The notes below the pieces were generated by a model. The model did not search any database. It had not been told where the DNA came from and saw only the letters and a program-made list of their open reading frames with translations. Positions 25,296-35,777 of a stretch of 64,000 nucleotides of DNA are shown here, one piece after another. The DNA comes from Prochlorococcus sp. AG-347-I19 (lineage in GTDB: Bacteria; Cyanobacteriota; Cyanobacteriia; PCC-6307; Cyanobiaceae). Within the stretch, counting starts at the first letter, position 1; every line of letters starts with the position of its first letter. The stretch lies in contig QCBO01000005.1 in assembly GCA_003279105.1 (NCBI GenBank), positions 1-64,000 on the forward strand, given 5' to 3'. A program made the position numbers and the translations under genes.

Positions 25296-25817
25296 TTGAA
25301 CTCAAGTTTAGAAATTCCAGTTATCAAATCAAATAAATCAAAAATGTTTGAATTGATAAGTTATGAAAAATTTCGCGATACAAAAGATGTAAGATTTTTT
25401 GATATTAGTGTTAATGAATCAAATTATAGAGATCTAGTTATTCACAGTGGTCCTGCAGTTAGTCCTCCAAATGATGAAGATTTTAATAATTGGCAATTTT
25501 ACATACATCACAATCAAGAAGATAATCTATTAGCTATCTCTGGGGGTAGAACATTTTTTCTTGTAAATTTTGGATGGGATTATCCTTTTTATAAAGTTAG
25601 ATTAGAATCATGCGGATATATTTTAAGAATACCTAGAGGAACTTTTCATAGATCGGTATCTGACGAAAACGGTTCCATAGTTTTAAATCAAGCCATTAGA
25701 GATAAAGCTGGCACGGTCGAATCTGAATTCAAAGTTACCAATAGCAAAGATAATAAAAAACTTCTAGATTGTATAACTAATTTAGAGCCTAGATTTAAAA
25801 TTTATAGTGTTAAATAA
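25296..25817 (+). CDS. hypothetical (cupin-like) protein
   Basis: 173-aa ORF from TTG; 'CGYILRIPRGTFHRSV' cupin-like strand. Confidence 0.55.
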   Translation: MNSSLEIPVIKSNKSKMFELISYEKFRDTKDVRFFDISVNESNYRDLVIHSGPAVSPPNDEDFNNWQFYIHHNQEDNLLAISGGRTFFLVNFGWDYPFYKVRLESCGYILRIPRGTFHRSVSDENGSIVLNQAIRDKAGTVESEFKVTNSKDNKKLLDCITNLEPRFKIYSVK

Positions 25818-25879
25818 TCTTAAAAAGGGCCTCTAAATTTATTCATCGATTTAAAAAATTTTCTAATTGTTATAAAATA

Positions 25880-26419
25880 ATGATATGTGAATTCTCTAGT
25901 ATGAAATTTTTCAGATTTTTAAAATATCTTTTGTGCATAACTTTTTCTTTCTTAGTTTTATCCTCTCCAGTTTTTGCTGGGGCAAATGTAGCTGTTAAGG
26001 GCGAGGGAGATGAAGTTCCAAGTTATGTAAGATCTAATATTACAGGATTTGATTTCCATGGAGAGGATCTTCATTTGTCATCTATAGCTGGAGCAGTGGC
26101 AAGAGATGCAGATTTTAGTGACGTTGATTTACATGGGACAACCTTAACCCTATCTGATTTAAAAGGTTCTAATTTAAATGGAATCGACCTGACTGATACT
26201 CTTTCTGATCGAGTTAATTTCCAAAAAACAGATCTTAGAAATGCTGTTTTAATAAATATGATCGCTTCAGGTAGCAGTTTTGCAGGAGCTCAAATAGAAG
26301 GAGCAGATTTTTCTTACGCTATTCTTGACAGCGAAGATCAAAGAAATCTTTGTGAAATTGCTGATGGTATCAATCCAACAACAGGCGTTTCAACAAGAGA
26401 AAGTCTTGAGTGTAGTTAG
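25880..26419 (+). CDS. secreted pentapeptide-repeat protein
   Basis: Signal peptide from MKFFRFLKYLLC; DADFSDVDLHGTTLTLSDLKGSNLNGIDLTD...ADLRN-type repeats. Confidence 0.85.
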   Translation: MICEFSSMKFFRFLKYLLCITFSFLVLSSPVFAGANVAVKGEGDEVPSYVRSNITGFDFHGEDLHLSSIAGAVARDADFSDVDLHGTTLTLSDLKGSNLNGIDLTDTLSDRVNFQKTDLRNAVLINMIASGSSFAGAQIEGADFSYAILDSEDQRNLCEIADGINPTTGVSTRESLECS

Positions 26420-26427
26420 AACATAAA

Positions 26428-26781
26428 TCATAAGTAAACTTTTTTTCCATTATTAAATTTATAAATCCTTTGTTCATCATCTTGAAATATCATTTCACCA
26501 TTTAATTTGGATTTCTTAAATTTTGAAAGTCTTGCTCTGTGTATATTGGATTTTCTATTTATATTTTCATCGTTGTCATAAACACCAATATGAATATTTA
26601 TATTAGGATTTGAAAAGGTTTTTTCTTCCTCTCTTAAAAAAATCCTGTCAATATTTGTTTGCGTGCTCTGTAATTTATTTTTAAATTTATCTAATTTTAA
26701 GTTCTTTGTTTTTTTAGAATTAATTTTTTTGAAGACCAAAAAAATAACTCCTAAAATTAGAAAAACTAAAAATATATTCAT
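26428..26781 (-). CDS. hypothetical protein
   Basis: 117-aa ORF, N-terminal TM. Confidence 0.5.
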   Translation of the reverse strand: MNIFLVFLILGVIFLVFKKINSKKTKNLKLDKFKNKLQSTQTNIDRIFLREEEKTFSNPNINIHIGVYDNDENINRKSNIHRARLSKFKKSKLNGEMIFQDDEQRIYKFNNGKKVYL

Positions 26782-26972
26782 TACTTAATTTTTATTTTTA
26801 TATCTACGCCTAAGTTACTTTTAGTAGTTAATATTTCTTTTTTTATGATTCCATAGGTAAAAATTTTAGATAAAGTTTTTAAAGAATTAAAAACTAAAAA
26901 AACAGTAAATAAAAAGAAAACAATAATGTTTTCTACAAGTAGATTTTTATTTTTATTATCTAGATTGCTCAT
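26781..26972 (-). CDS. hypothetical single-TM protein
   Basis: 63-aa ORF abutting the 26428-26781 start (1-bp overlap). Confidence 0.45.
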   Translation of the reverse strand: MSNLDNKNKNLLVENIIVFFLFTVFLVFNSLKTLSKIFTYGIIKKEILTTKSNLGVDIKIKIK

Positions 26973-26988
26973 ATAAGTCTTAATTCAA

Positions 26989-27858
26989 TTATTTTTCATC
27001 ACTATTTGCATATGGACCGAAAAATTCACTTGCGTCTCTTCCCATTACTTTAGCAAGATTTAAACTTTTATCTATATCCCATTTAGATGTCATTCCATAA
27101 AGAATCCCAGCAGCAAATGAATCACCACATCCATAAGAATCAACCTTTAATTTTTTGTTTTTAAGAGCCCTATATCTTCCTCCTGGGAATATTATGCCTC
27201 CCTTCTCTCCCTCGGTTTTAATAGTATATTTTGGTCTTAACGATAATTCAGAAAAAGAAAAAACTTCTCCGGGATCAAGATTACTGCCTATTAATCCATC
27301 TAAAAGAACATTTGAATTATTAATTGTATTTAATCCTACCCTTGGTGTCGTACATAGTATTGAAGCTGATCTAGCTATTTTAAAAATCTCTGAATCAGAT
27401 GCCGTAATAAAAATTCCGTCCATTTTTTTTAAAATATTCCATTCCAACTTGTCTTTATGAGTTGGAGCTAACCTTTCACCAATAACTGTTATTGCTCTTT
27501 CACCTTGAGTGTCAATTAAACTAAACCCTCTTCTAGTTGGTTTATCACGCCAAGCTACATGCATCTTAATTCCCATATTTGAGAGAATCTTGAAACACTT
27601 ATCTCCATATTCATCATTACCTAATGACGTAAAAAAATGAATTTGGTTAAAAGTTAAATCAGAAAGTATTTTCGCGATAATAGAGCCACCACCAGCTGGA
27701 TACTCAAGAGATTTTTCAGAATGAGAAATGACGCCTGGTTTTGGTAATTGATCGACCTTTAAAAAATTTATCCACTCAACATGACCAACAACAGCAAAAT
27801 TTAAATTTCCTTTTTTAAATTTATAGTCTTCAACTTTATTATTCTTTTCAACAACCAT
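26989..27858 (-). CDS. PfkB-family carbohydrate kinase
   Basis: YPAGGGSIIAKILSDL, DSYGCGDSFAAGILYGM. Confidence 0.88.
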   Translation of the reverse strand: MVVEKNNKVEDYKFKKGNLNFAVVGHVEWINFLKVDQLPKPGVISHSEKSLEYPAGGGSIIAKILSDLTFNQIHFFTSLGNDEYGDKCFKILSNMGIKMHVAWRDKPTRRGFSLIDTQGERAITVIGERLAPTHKDKLEWNILKKMDGIFITASDSEIFKIARSASILCTTPRVGLNTINNSNVLLDGLIGSNLDPGEVFSFSELSLRPKYTIKTEGEKGGIIFPGGRYRALKNKKLKVDSYGCGDSFAAGILYGMTSKWDIDKSLNLAKVMGRDASEFFGPYANSDEK

Positions 27859-27899
27859 AAGCTTTTAAATACTATTATTAAAAGAAATATTTTTGACAG

Positions 27900-28271
27900 G
27901 TGAATTCATTTAACATTTTAAAAGATAATAAACAGATACTATCTTATCTTTACCTTTTTCTATCAATTTTGGGTGCTGTCCTGCCAATGATGGCAAATTT
28001 CGAATTTGCTAGGGAATATGGAAACAGCTTTGATATAAAAAACTTCATTTCTTTAGCAAATGCAAACCCTGCAGCTCAGTCAATTTCTAGAGACTTATTA
28101 GTAGGTGCAAGCGCTATTTTTATATGGATAGTAAATGAATCAAAAAAACTAAACATGAAAAATATGTGGGTTGTATACATTGGAACTTTTCTTATAGCCT
28201 TCGCATTCTCAGCACCTTTTTTCTTATTTCTAAGAGAGAGAAGAATTATTGAATTAGAAAAGATTAATTAA
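27900..28271 (+). CDS. DUF2834 family membrane protein
   Basis: LYLFLSILGAVLPMMANFEF...SRDLLVGASAIFIW...APFFLFLRER. Confidence 0.75.
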   Translation: MNSFNILKDNKQILSYLYLFLSILGAVLPMMANFEFAREYGNSFDIKNFISLANANPAAQSISRDLLVGASAIFIWIVNESKKLNMKNMWVVYIGTFLIAFAFSAPFFLFLRERRIIELEKIN

Positions 28272-29497
28272 AATAATCTCTTAAATAGAATTGTATAAGC
28301 AATAAAGCAACAACAAGAAATTGAAAGCCAGATTATTGAAGCATAACCAAATAGATCTAATATGCGTCCTGAAATAAATGGTCCAAAAAAATAACCCATA
28401 GCAAAACATTGTGATAATAGAGCAAGTGCAAAACCTTTTTTATTTGAAGGAGCTATTCTGAAAACGACATCTGTTGATGTTGGAAGAAATGAAGCAGTCC
28501 CTAAACTTACTAAAATCAATGCCAAAGAAATTAAATAAAACGCTGGGATATTTAAATAACTAGAAATAAATAATAAAAATGAAGCGAAAGTGAAATTTAT
28601 TAAACTAAATTTCAAGCCAAATAATCTTTCTTTCTTAGATATCCAAGAACCGACAGGCCATTGTAAAAACAACAATAAAATTAACTGAATAGAAATTATA
28701 AGACTAATAATTTCCTTGCTTAATGCATTACGATATACTCCACCTTTAACAAGATCCAGAGGCAAAGTTACTTGTATCAAGGCTAAAGAAGTAGTTATCA
28801 ATAAAATAGATAAAATTATTATTGTTGAATTTTTATTCCATTTCAATTGTCCCTGATTAATTGGATCTACTAATTTTTTTTGAAAATTTTCTAGGTTTCT
28901 TTTTATAGAAGAACTATTTCTAGATATTAAATACGTGATAACTAACATGCAAAATATATCATTTATAAATATTGATTTGGAATACAAAAAATTCGTCATA
29001 TAACCCCCTAAGAATACCCCTAGAAATATTCCTAAAGCTTCCGAACTTCTAACAAGGGCATAAGCTTTACGTGTTTCAATAGGATGACAAAAATAGGGCA
29101 CCCCAAACTCGGCAGCGGGCCAATATATTCCTGCAGCAGCCCCAACGAGTGATTGTCCAATTATGTACAAAAAAGTATCTCTTGAAAAAATGAGGCAAAA
29201 GCTAGCGGCAATACTTAGTATTGAAGAAGTAATTATCGGAAATTGTATTTTCCCCGTTTTATTAAGATAATTACCTGTAAAGAGTCTTGTTACTGTTCCA
29301 ATTATTGCTGAAATGGTAAATCCGAGGCCAATATCTGTCGCCGATAATCCTAGGTTATTAAAAATAAGTGATGTTAAATAAATAACACCTCCTGCTCCAA
29401 ATGCAGCGAAAAATCTTATCTTGGTTATTAACCTCAAATGATAAGGAAATTGAATCCACCAATTTTTGCTAATTTGTAAACTATTTGGACTAATCAC
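28268..29497 (-). CDS. MFS transporter
   Basis: About 12 TM segments; GTVTRLFTGNYLNKTG, GAAAGIYWPAAEF. Confidence 0.88.
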   Translation of the reverse strand: MISPNSLQISKNWWIQFPYHLRLITKIRFFAAFGAGGVIYLTSLIFNNLGLSATDIGLGFTISAIIGTVTRLFTGNYLNKTGKIQFPIITSSILSIAASFCLIFSRDTFLYIIGQSLVGAAAGIYWPAAEFGVPYFCHPIETRKAYALVRSSEALGIFLGVFLGGYMTNFLYSKSIFINDIFCMLVITYLISRNSSSIKRNLENFQKKLVDPINQGQLKWNKNSTIIILSILLITTSLALIQVTLPLDLVKGGVYRNALSKEIISLIISIQLILLLFLQWPVGSWISKKERLFGLKFSLINFTFASFLLFISSYLNIPAFYLISLALILVSLGTASFLPTSTDVVFRIAPSNKKGFALALLSQCFAMGYFFGPFISGRILDLFGYASIIWLSISCCCFIAYTILFKRLF

Positions 29498-29499
29498 TA

Positions 29500-31050
29500 G
29501 TGAAATACATTTTTATAATTTTTTTTAGTTTTTGTGGTTTATTTTTTAATAATGGTTTAAAGGCTGCTGAAAAGATAAATATTAAGTTTGAAGAGATGGA
29601 AATCCCTCTTACTATAGAACAATTATCAAAATTAGAAAAATACAAAGATGATTCAACAGAATTAATAGATTGGTTAAAAAAAAATGGATTTATAAGAGTT
29701 TTTGAATTATCAAAATTTTTAGAATTTCCAGTTTTCAAGGAAGAGGGATTAAATAGAGAAATATTAAGAAGTTGGATAGGGCGTAAAATTCTTACAGAAT
29801 TAAGCAAAAGCATTAAAGTTCCAAATGACAATAATGGAACAGAAATTTATAACACCATAGAAAATTTATTAGATCAAAACAAAGAAGTTTCAACTTTAGA
29901 AATCATAAAGGCATTACCATCAGAAGAAATTTCAATTGATATTGATAATTTAATTTTAATAATTTCATATTGGAAAAATGAATTATCAATGCAACAAGAA
30001 CTTTTATCGAAATTAAATAAACTTGAAAAGACTAACCAAAATGCCTACAAAAATACTGAAAAAAAATCAACTAGAGATCTAATAAAAATTGATAAAAAAA
30101 TTTATGTTCCTCACCGAGTGAAACCTTTTGAAATTGAAATATGGAAAAACAATACAACAAATGTTGATAAAGAACTGATAATTTTTATGCCAGGACTTGG
30201 AGGTGAAATTAATAATTTCAAATGGATAGGCAACGAATTGGCTAAAAGAGGTTGGCCAATATTATTCATAGATCATAGAGGAAGTAATTTGGATTCATTT
30301 ATAGAAGTTCTCGAAGGTAATGACACAATCCCAGGAAGTGCAGACTTTTTCTTAAATAGAATTAAAGATTTAGATGCTGTATTAAAAGCTCATGAAAATG
30401 GAGAATTTGGTTTACCTAATGATTCTTATATTTTAATGGGGCATTCACTTGGTGCTTTAATAGCACTTTTATATGAAGGCAATAAACCTATTGATCAACT
30501 TGAGGAAAAATGTGATTCGGCATTAAAAGACTTTGCGGTAACGAATTTATCTAAATTACTTCAATGTCAGTTGAGCGAAATACCATTCCCTAAGAAAAAT
30601 AACTCTAATAAGGCTAGTGCGATTATAGGTTTTAATTCATTTGGCAGTTTAGTATGGCCAAAAGAAAATAGTACAGGCATTAAAACACCAACTCTTCTAA
30701 TAGGTGGTACTTATGACCTTATTACACCATTAATGAATGAACAATTTAGAGTTTTTTCTGCTTTAAATAATCCATCAAATAGATTTCTAATTATTGAAGG
30801 GGCAAGTCATTTCTCGCCAGTAAGAATTAATAAAAGCTATGAAGAAAATAATGACGTCTTCAAAATAAATGAAACTTTTATTGGTTCAGAGCCAATATTA
30901 GTACAAGACTTATCGGCTAAATTTATAGTTGAATTTTTAAAAAATATTAAAGACCAAAAGATCCCTAATGTGATTAAAAACCAAAGAGATTTAGGACTTG
31001 ATTTCCATCTTTTAGATCTTGAAACAATAAAAGAAATTTCCAAAAATTAG
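29500..31050 (+). CDS. alpha/beta hydrolase with DUF1400-like N-terminus
   Basis: IFMPGLGGEINNFKWIGNELAKRGWPILFIDHRG; GHSLGAL nucleophile elbow; GGTYDLITP; ASHFSP. Confidence 0.85.
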   Translation: MKYIFIIFFSFCGLFFNNGLKAAEKINIKFEEMEIPLTIEQLSKLEKYKDDSTELIDWLKKNGFIRVFELSKFLEFPVFKEEGLNREILRSWIGRKILTELSKSIKVPNDNNGTEIYNTIENLLDQNKEVSTLEIIKALPSEEISIDIDNLILIISYWKNELSMQQELLSKLNKLEKTNQNAYKNTEKKSTRDLIKIDKKIYVPHRVKPFEIEIWKNNTTNVDKELIIFMPGLGGEINNFKWIGNELAKRGWPILFIDHRGSNLDSFIEVLEGNDTIPGSADFFLNRIKDLDAVLKAHENGEFGLPNDSYILMGHSLGALIALLYEGNKPIDQLEEKCDSALKDFAVTNLSKLLQCQLSEIPFPKKNNSNKASAIIGFNSFGSLVWPKENSTGIKTPTLLIGGTYDLITPLMNEQFRVFSALNNPSNRFLIIEGASHFSPVRINKSYEENNDVFKINETFIGSEPILVQDLSAKFIVEFLKNIKDQKIPNVIKNQRDLGLDFHLLDLETIKEISKN

Positions 31051-32072
31051 TACTCTATTCGTGGATCTAAATATGCAATTAAAATATCCACGAAGAGATT
31101 TAAAGAGACTATGAGCATAGAGGTAAAAATTACAATTCCTTGAACCAAGGTATAGTCTCTTTGAGAAATAGCTTCGTGTAATCTTAAAGCAATACCTGGC
31201 CATGAAAAAGTTACCTCGAACAATAAAGCACCTCCTGCTAATGAGGCCATAGTCAAACCAGAAATAGTGACAATTGGCAATAGAGCATTAGGCAATGCAT
31301 GATTTAAAAATATTTTTTTCCTTGATATTCCTCTGCATAGAGCAGCATTTACATAATCACTTTTTAATGTCTTATCCAAATTTACTCTTAATGAGCGGCT
31401 GAATATACCACTTAATAAAAAGCCAAGTGTAATCGAAGGAAGTGCGAGATGATAAAGACTATCTTTCAATGCAATAATATTATTTGAAATAATACTATCT
31501 AAAACCAGAAAACCTGTAATTTGTGGTTGTTGCTGAAAGATTGGAAATCTACCTCCAATTGGGGAAATATTAAAGAATACAGAAAATAATAATTGCGCTA
31601 ACATTGCACCCCAAAAAGGAGGGATCGCATATGTAGCAATTCCTATTATTCTCGCAATATAATCAGTCTTTTTACCTTTATTTCTTAAGCCAATTAATCC
31701 CAATGGGAAGCCTATTAGTGTGGCACTTAATATTGAAAAAAATCCAAGCTCAAGACTTGCAGGCAATGACTTAATAATAATATTGAGGACTGGCTCCTCG
31801 GTACTAAGAGATTGGCCAAAATCTAAGTGCAATATATTTTTAATATATGAAAAATATTGACTTATTAAAGGTTCATTTAGCCCCAATTTATTTCTTAGAA
31901 ATTCCCTTGAAACCTCATCTGCACTAGATCCAAGTATGGCATCGACGGGATCGCCGGGGGCAACTCTCAATAAAATAAATACTAATGAAGAGATAATCCA
32001 TAGCATTATCGGTATTAATGAAATTTTTAATAAGGAATAATTTAGTAATTTATTTAAATTTCTACTCATCAA
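31047..32072 (-). CDS. peptide/nickel-type ABC transporter permease (DppB family)
   Basis: RVAPGDPVDAILG; NAALCRGISRKKIFLNHALPNALLPIVTISG EAA loop. Confidence 0.9.
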   Translation of the reverse strand: MMSRNLNKLLNYSLLKISLIPIMLWIISSLVFILLRVAPGDPVDAILGSSADEVSREFLRNKLGLNEPLISQYFSYIKNILHLDFGQSLSTEEPVLNIIIKSLPASLELGFFSILSATLIGFPLGLIGLRNKGKKTDYIARIIGIATYAIPPFWGAMLAQLLFSVFFNISPIGGRFPIFQQQPQITGFLVLDSIISNNIIALKDSLYHLALPSITLGFLLSGIFSRSLRVNLDKTLKSDYVNAALCRGISRKKIFLNHALPNALLPIVTISGLTMASLAGGALLFEVTFSWPGIALRLHEAISQRDYTLVQGIVIFTSMLIVSLNLFVDILIAYLDPRIEY

Positions 32073-33633
32073 TTAACTCTAGATCACTCAAGGAAATTAT
32101 TCCTGCGCCATTAAAAATAGGTTTTGATATATTATTTTGAGACCATGCTTTTTGAGAGGATATCCAAATAGGAATATAAGGGATTGAATTTGCTGCTATT
32201 TTTTCAATTTCAACAAGTTTTTCTAATCTTTTAATTCCACTTATTTTTTCACTTTCAAGAAATAAACTTTCAACTTTATTAGATGCCCAAAAACTGCCGC
32301 TATAAACTGATTCTCCTTTTTTACATATGCCATCAATTATTTCATTACAACTTAAAAGAGGGGTGAGATAAGCCTCTGGATCTGAATAAGCTCCAGTCCA
32401 ATCGAGAATAACTGCTGTATAAATTCCTAAACTTAGATTCTTATAAACTGTTGTAGATTCAACACCATTGAGTTCAATATCAATACAATCTTTCAAATAA
32501 TTTTTAATTTCTTCCTGCCATGTCAGAGCAATAAGCTTGTCAGCTGGTACATTGGATCTATAAGTAAGAGGTATTTTAAGAATATTTCCATTGCAATAAT
32601 TTTCTTTTTGCAATAACCTTCTCGATTCTAAATAATCATATTTAGGCCAGAGTTCTTGATTATCTTTTTTTAGTATTGGGGGAATAATTGATCTAGATGG
32701 CTTCCTTAAGCCATAACTTACTTTCTCACTAATCAATTTTCTATTAAGACTTTTTGCCAAAGCCAGTCTTAAATTAAGATTACTTAAGGGATAAGAACTA
32801 GTTTTAAGGCTTATAAAACTTAATTCAGTGAAAGGGCTATTACCTTCATTAAACTGTTTAGTTCTGCTTAAATTATTTAAACTTTTCCTCTGACTATCAT
32901 CAATTGAATTTGATAAAAGCACGTCAATTTGTTTACTTTTTAAAGCCCCAAAAAGAGAGGATGAATTTGAATATCCCACAAAATTAATACCTTTATTTAG
33001 AGGCTTTTCACCCCAATAATTCAAATATGGATCAATTGATTGAACTTCATTAGAAAAACTGGTCAGCACATACTTGCCTGTACCAACAAATTTTTCATTT
33101 AGAAACTTATCAGAATATTGTTTGTAAAATGTAGGAGATATTGGAGTTAAATTTACTGATGTAAGTAAACCATTTAAAGAACTTGATGGTTTATTCAAAT
33201 TTATTATGATTGAATATTCACTTGGTGTTTCTATTGATTTAATCTTATTTCCTAAAATATAGTTCATCGTTCCAATTCTTTTGAATCTATCAAAGGTAAA
33301 CTTCATAGCATTTGAGTTAAATGCAGTTCCATCGTGAAAAAAAACATTCTTTCTTAAATTGATAGTTATTTGAAGTCTATCCTTTGAAATAACTGGCATC
33401 CCCGAAGCCAATTCAGGGATTAATTCTCCATCAGAATTTAATTCATATAATGTGTCTCCAAGAGAACTTATTAATTGAATTGCTTTAAGAGTATTTGCTC
33501 TAGCTGGATCTAAAGATTCAATTTTTCCGGAACTTGCTACTATGATTTTTTTAGATATTCTTTTTGAGCCGCAAGAATTCTGCAAAAAAGAAATTAAAAT
33601 AATAAATATTGATAAAACAACTTTTTTTTTCAT
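32062..33633 (-). CDS. peptide/nickel-type ABC transporter substrate-binding lipoprotein (SBP family 5)
   Basis: Lipobox LQNSCGS; SLDPARANTLKAIQLI, ITINLRKNVFFHDGTAFNSNAMKFTFDR. Confidence 0.9.
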   Translation of the reverse strand: MKKKVVLSIFIILISFLQNSCGSKRISKKIIVASSGKIESLDPARANTLKAIQLISSLGDTLYELNSDGELIPELASGMPVISKDRLQITINLRKNVFFHDGTAFNSNAMKFTFDRFKRIGTMNYILGNKIKSIETPSEYSIIINLNKPSSSLNGLLTSVNLTPISPTFYKQYSDKFLNEKFVGTGKYVLTSFSNEVQSIDPYLNYWGEKPLNKGINFVGYSNSSSLFGALKSKQIDVLLSNSIDDSQRKSLNNLSRTKQFNEGNSPFTELSFISLKTSSYPLSNLNLRLALAKSLNRKLISEKVSYGLRKPSRSIIPPILKKDNQELWPKYDYLESRRLLQKENYCNGNILKIPLTYRSNVPADKLIALTWQEEIKNYLKDCIDIELNGVESTTVYKNLSLGIYTAVILDWTGAYSDPEAYLTPLLSCNEIIDGICKKGESVYSGSFWASNKVESLFLESEKISGIKRLEKLVEIEKIAANSIPYIPIWISSQKAWSQNNISKPIFNGAGIISLSDLELIDE

Positions 33634-33923
33634 ATTTCATATTGACTTAATTTTTCTGAAGAATTATTTGAGCAGAAAATTTGTAAGGTTATTTGACTTA
33701 TTTCTAAAGCAAATGTTTTTTTAGAATTACAAGCAAAAGGCCACTCTCTCACCCAACAAATTTCTTTACCTATGTTTAATCCAATTACTTGAAAAGTCTT
33801 ATTGCTATTTTTAATTTTTACACAAGCACCTTTATAAAGGTTTTCAGAAAAAATTAAATTATTATTTTCATTATTATTATCTAATAGTTTTGAATGAATC
33901 ATTAAGGTATTAAAACCAAACAC
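33630..33923 (-). CDS. hypothetical protein
   Basis: 97-aa intact ORF. Confidence 0.5.
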   Translation of the reverse strand: MFGFNTLMIHSKLLDNNNENNNLIFSENLYKGACVKIKNSNKTFQVIGLNIGKEICWVREWPFACNSKKTFALEISQITLQIFCSNNSSEKLSQYEI

Positions 33924-33972
33924 TTACTTTCTTCGGTTTACCAAGCTATAAAGAAATTTGCAAACTATTTTT

Positions 33973-35274
33973 TTAAATACAACTTAATTGACTTGCAATA
34001 ATTTTGACTTCATTTAGCGAATTTATTTCATCTTTCGATCTCTCAAAATCTCCATTATTCACCTCATGGGTAATAACGACAATTTCAGCTCTGCCCTCAC
34101 TAGCGTCAAGTTGAACAATTGATTCGATTGATACATTATTCTTCCCAAAAATATCTCCAATCTTTCCTATGACACCTGGACTGTCAAGACAAATAATTCT
34201 AAGGTAATTTTTTTTATTTATTTGTGAAGAACTTATGATATGGCAGTTTCTCCAGAAATGAAAAGATAATAATGGATCGATTGAATTATTATTTTTTACT
34301 GAGGAGGCATGTAGATTTAATATATCTGATACTACTGATGCAGCAGTTGGGCCACTTCCTGCACCTGGACCATATAACATTATTTCTCCAAGAGGATCAG
34401 CCTCTATCAATAAGGCATTATTAACTCCCTTAACTGTTGCCAATGGATGAGATTTCGGAATCAAAGAGGGTCCTACCCAAATATTCAAAGCGAGTGAATC
34501 ATCACTATTAATTTCTCCCCTTTCGGATAACGCTAAAAGTTTTACTTCAAACCCTAATTTATTGGCATATTCGATATCCTTTAGATTAATTTTACTAATT
34601 CCCTCAGAATGAATCTCCTCTCTTTTAATTTTCCCTCCAAATGCAAGTTCACTAAGAATTGAAATCTTATCAGCAGCATCATGACCCTCAACATCTGCAG
34701 TAGGATCAAATTCTGCATACCCAAGGTTTTGGGCCAATTTTAAGGTCTCTTTATAATCAGCTTTTTCATTAGTCATCTTTGAAAGGATAAAATTTGTTGT
34801 GCCATTTATTATCCCTACCATTTTTTTTATGCTGTTACTTTTTAATGATCTTTTTAAGGGTTCAATTATAGGAATACCCCCGCAAACTGCCGCCTCTGAC
34901 AAAATATAAACTCCTTCTTTAGATGCTGTTTTATATATTTCTTCTCCATATCTCGCAATGACTGCTTTATTTGCAGTAACAACAGATTTACCTGATTTTA
35001 ATGATTGCAGAATAATATCTTTCGCTAAATCAACCCCACCCATTACTTCAACAATTACATCTATAGAGGGGTCATTAATTAATTTAAATGGATCATCGGT
35101 TAATAAATTACTATCTAGCTCAATATCCCTTTTTTTATAAAGATCTTTTACTGCTATTTTTGTAATTTCTATTTCATTTAGAATTGGATGTGAATCAACT
35201 TCAGAATTTAATATTTTATAAATCCCTAAACCTACAGTTCCAAAACCTACAATCCCAATTTTGCATTTTCTCAT
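33973..35274 (-). CDS. hom: homoserine dehydrogenase
   Basis: GIVGFGTVGLGIYKIL; VVTANKAVIARYGEEI; GIINGTTNFILSKM; C-terminal ACT domain. Confidence 0.96.
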   Translation of the reverse strand: MRKCKIGIVGFGTVGLGIYKILNSEVDSHPILNEIEITKIAVKDLYKKRDIELDSNLLTDDPFKLINDPSIDVIVEVMGGVDLAKDIILQSLKSGKSVVTANKAVIARYGEEIYKTASKEGVYILSEAAVCGGIPIIEPLKRSLKSNSIKKMVGIINGTTNFILSKMTNEKADYKETLKLAQNLGYAEFDPTADVEGHDAADKISILSELAFGGKIKREEIHSEGISKINLKDIEYANKLGFEVKLLALSERGEINSDDSLALNIWVGPSLIPKSHPLATVKGVNNALLIEADPLGEIMLYGPGAGSGPTAASVVSDILNLHASSVKNNNSIDPLLSFHFWRNCHIISSSQINKKNYLRIICLDSPGVIGKIGDIFGKNNVSIESIVQLDASEGRAEIVVITHEVNNGDFERSKDEINSLNEVKIIASQLSCI

Positions 35275-35318
35275 TTTTTATTTCTTTGAACTTTGAGTTT
35301 AATTTTATATTATTAGGC

Positions 35319-35738
35319 CTACAAAAATTCATTTGCTTGAGACTGCATTTTCAACAATATGTTTAAAAAACCATTTGACCGAGAAGGAGTTAAGCTTGAT
35401 CTCAGACCAGTATCTTCAATAAATTTCTTATCTATTTTAATAACCTCATTTGGTGTCAATTCATTTAACGAAGAAATTAAAAAAGCTAATAACCCCTTGG
35501 TTATTAGGGCATCAGAATATCCTTCCCAAAATAATTTACCGCCTTTAATATTTGCCTTAACAAAAACTTCTGAAACGCATCCCCTAACTTTATTTTCTTC
35601 AACAAGGATTTCATTATCTGGTTTTTTCAATTTTTTCCCTAACCACAATATGTATTCATATTTTCTTTTTGGATCTTCTGATTTCTTCAATTTTTCTACT
35701 AATCTTGATAAATTTTTGTATTTTTCCTGCTTTTCCAT
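35319..35738 (-). CDS. sufE: SufE family Fe-S assembly protein
   Basis: YEYILWLGKKL...ENKVRGCVSEVFV...GLLAFLISSLNELTP. Confidence 0.93.
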   Translation of the reverse strand: MEKQEKYKNLSRLVEKLKKSEDPKRKYEYILWLGKKLKKPDNEILVEENKVRGCVSEVFVKANIKGGKLFWEGYSDALITKGLLAFLISSLNELTPNEVIKIDKKFIEDTGLRSSLTPSRSNGFLNILLKMQSQANEFL

Positions 35739-35777
35739 TTTTTAAATTTATAAATTAATCACCTTATAAGATGTTTA

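Noticed and set aside
35359-35745. 128-aa plus ORF opposite sufE
   Set aside because: Mirror of the SufE CDS, which has clear family motifs.
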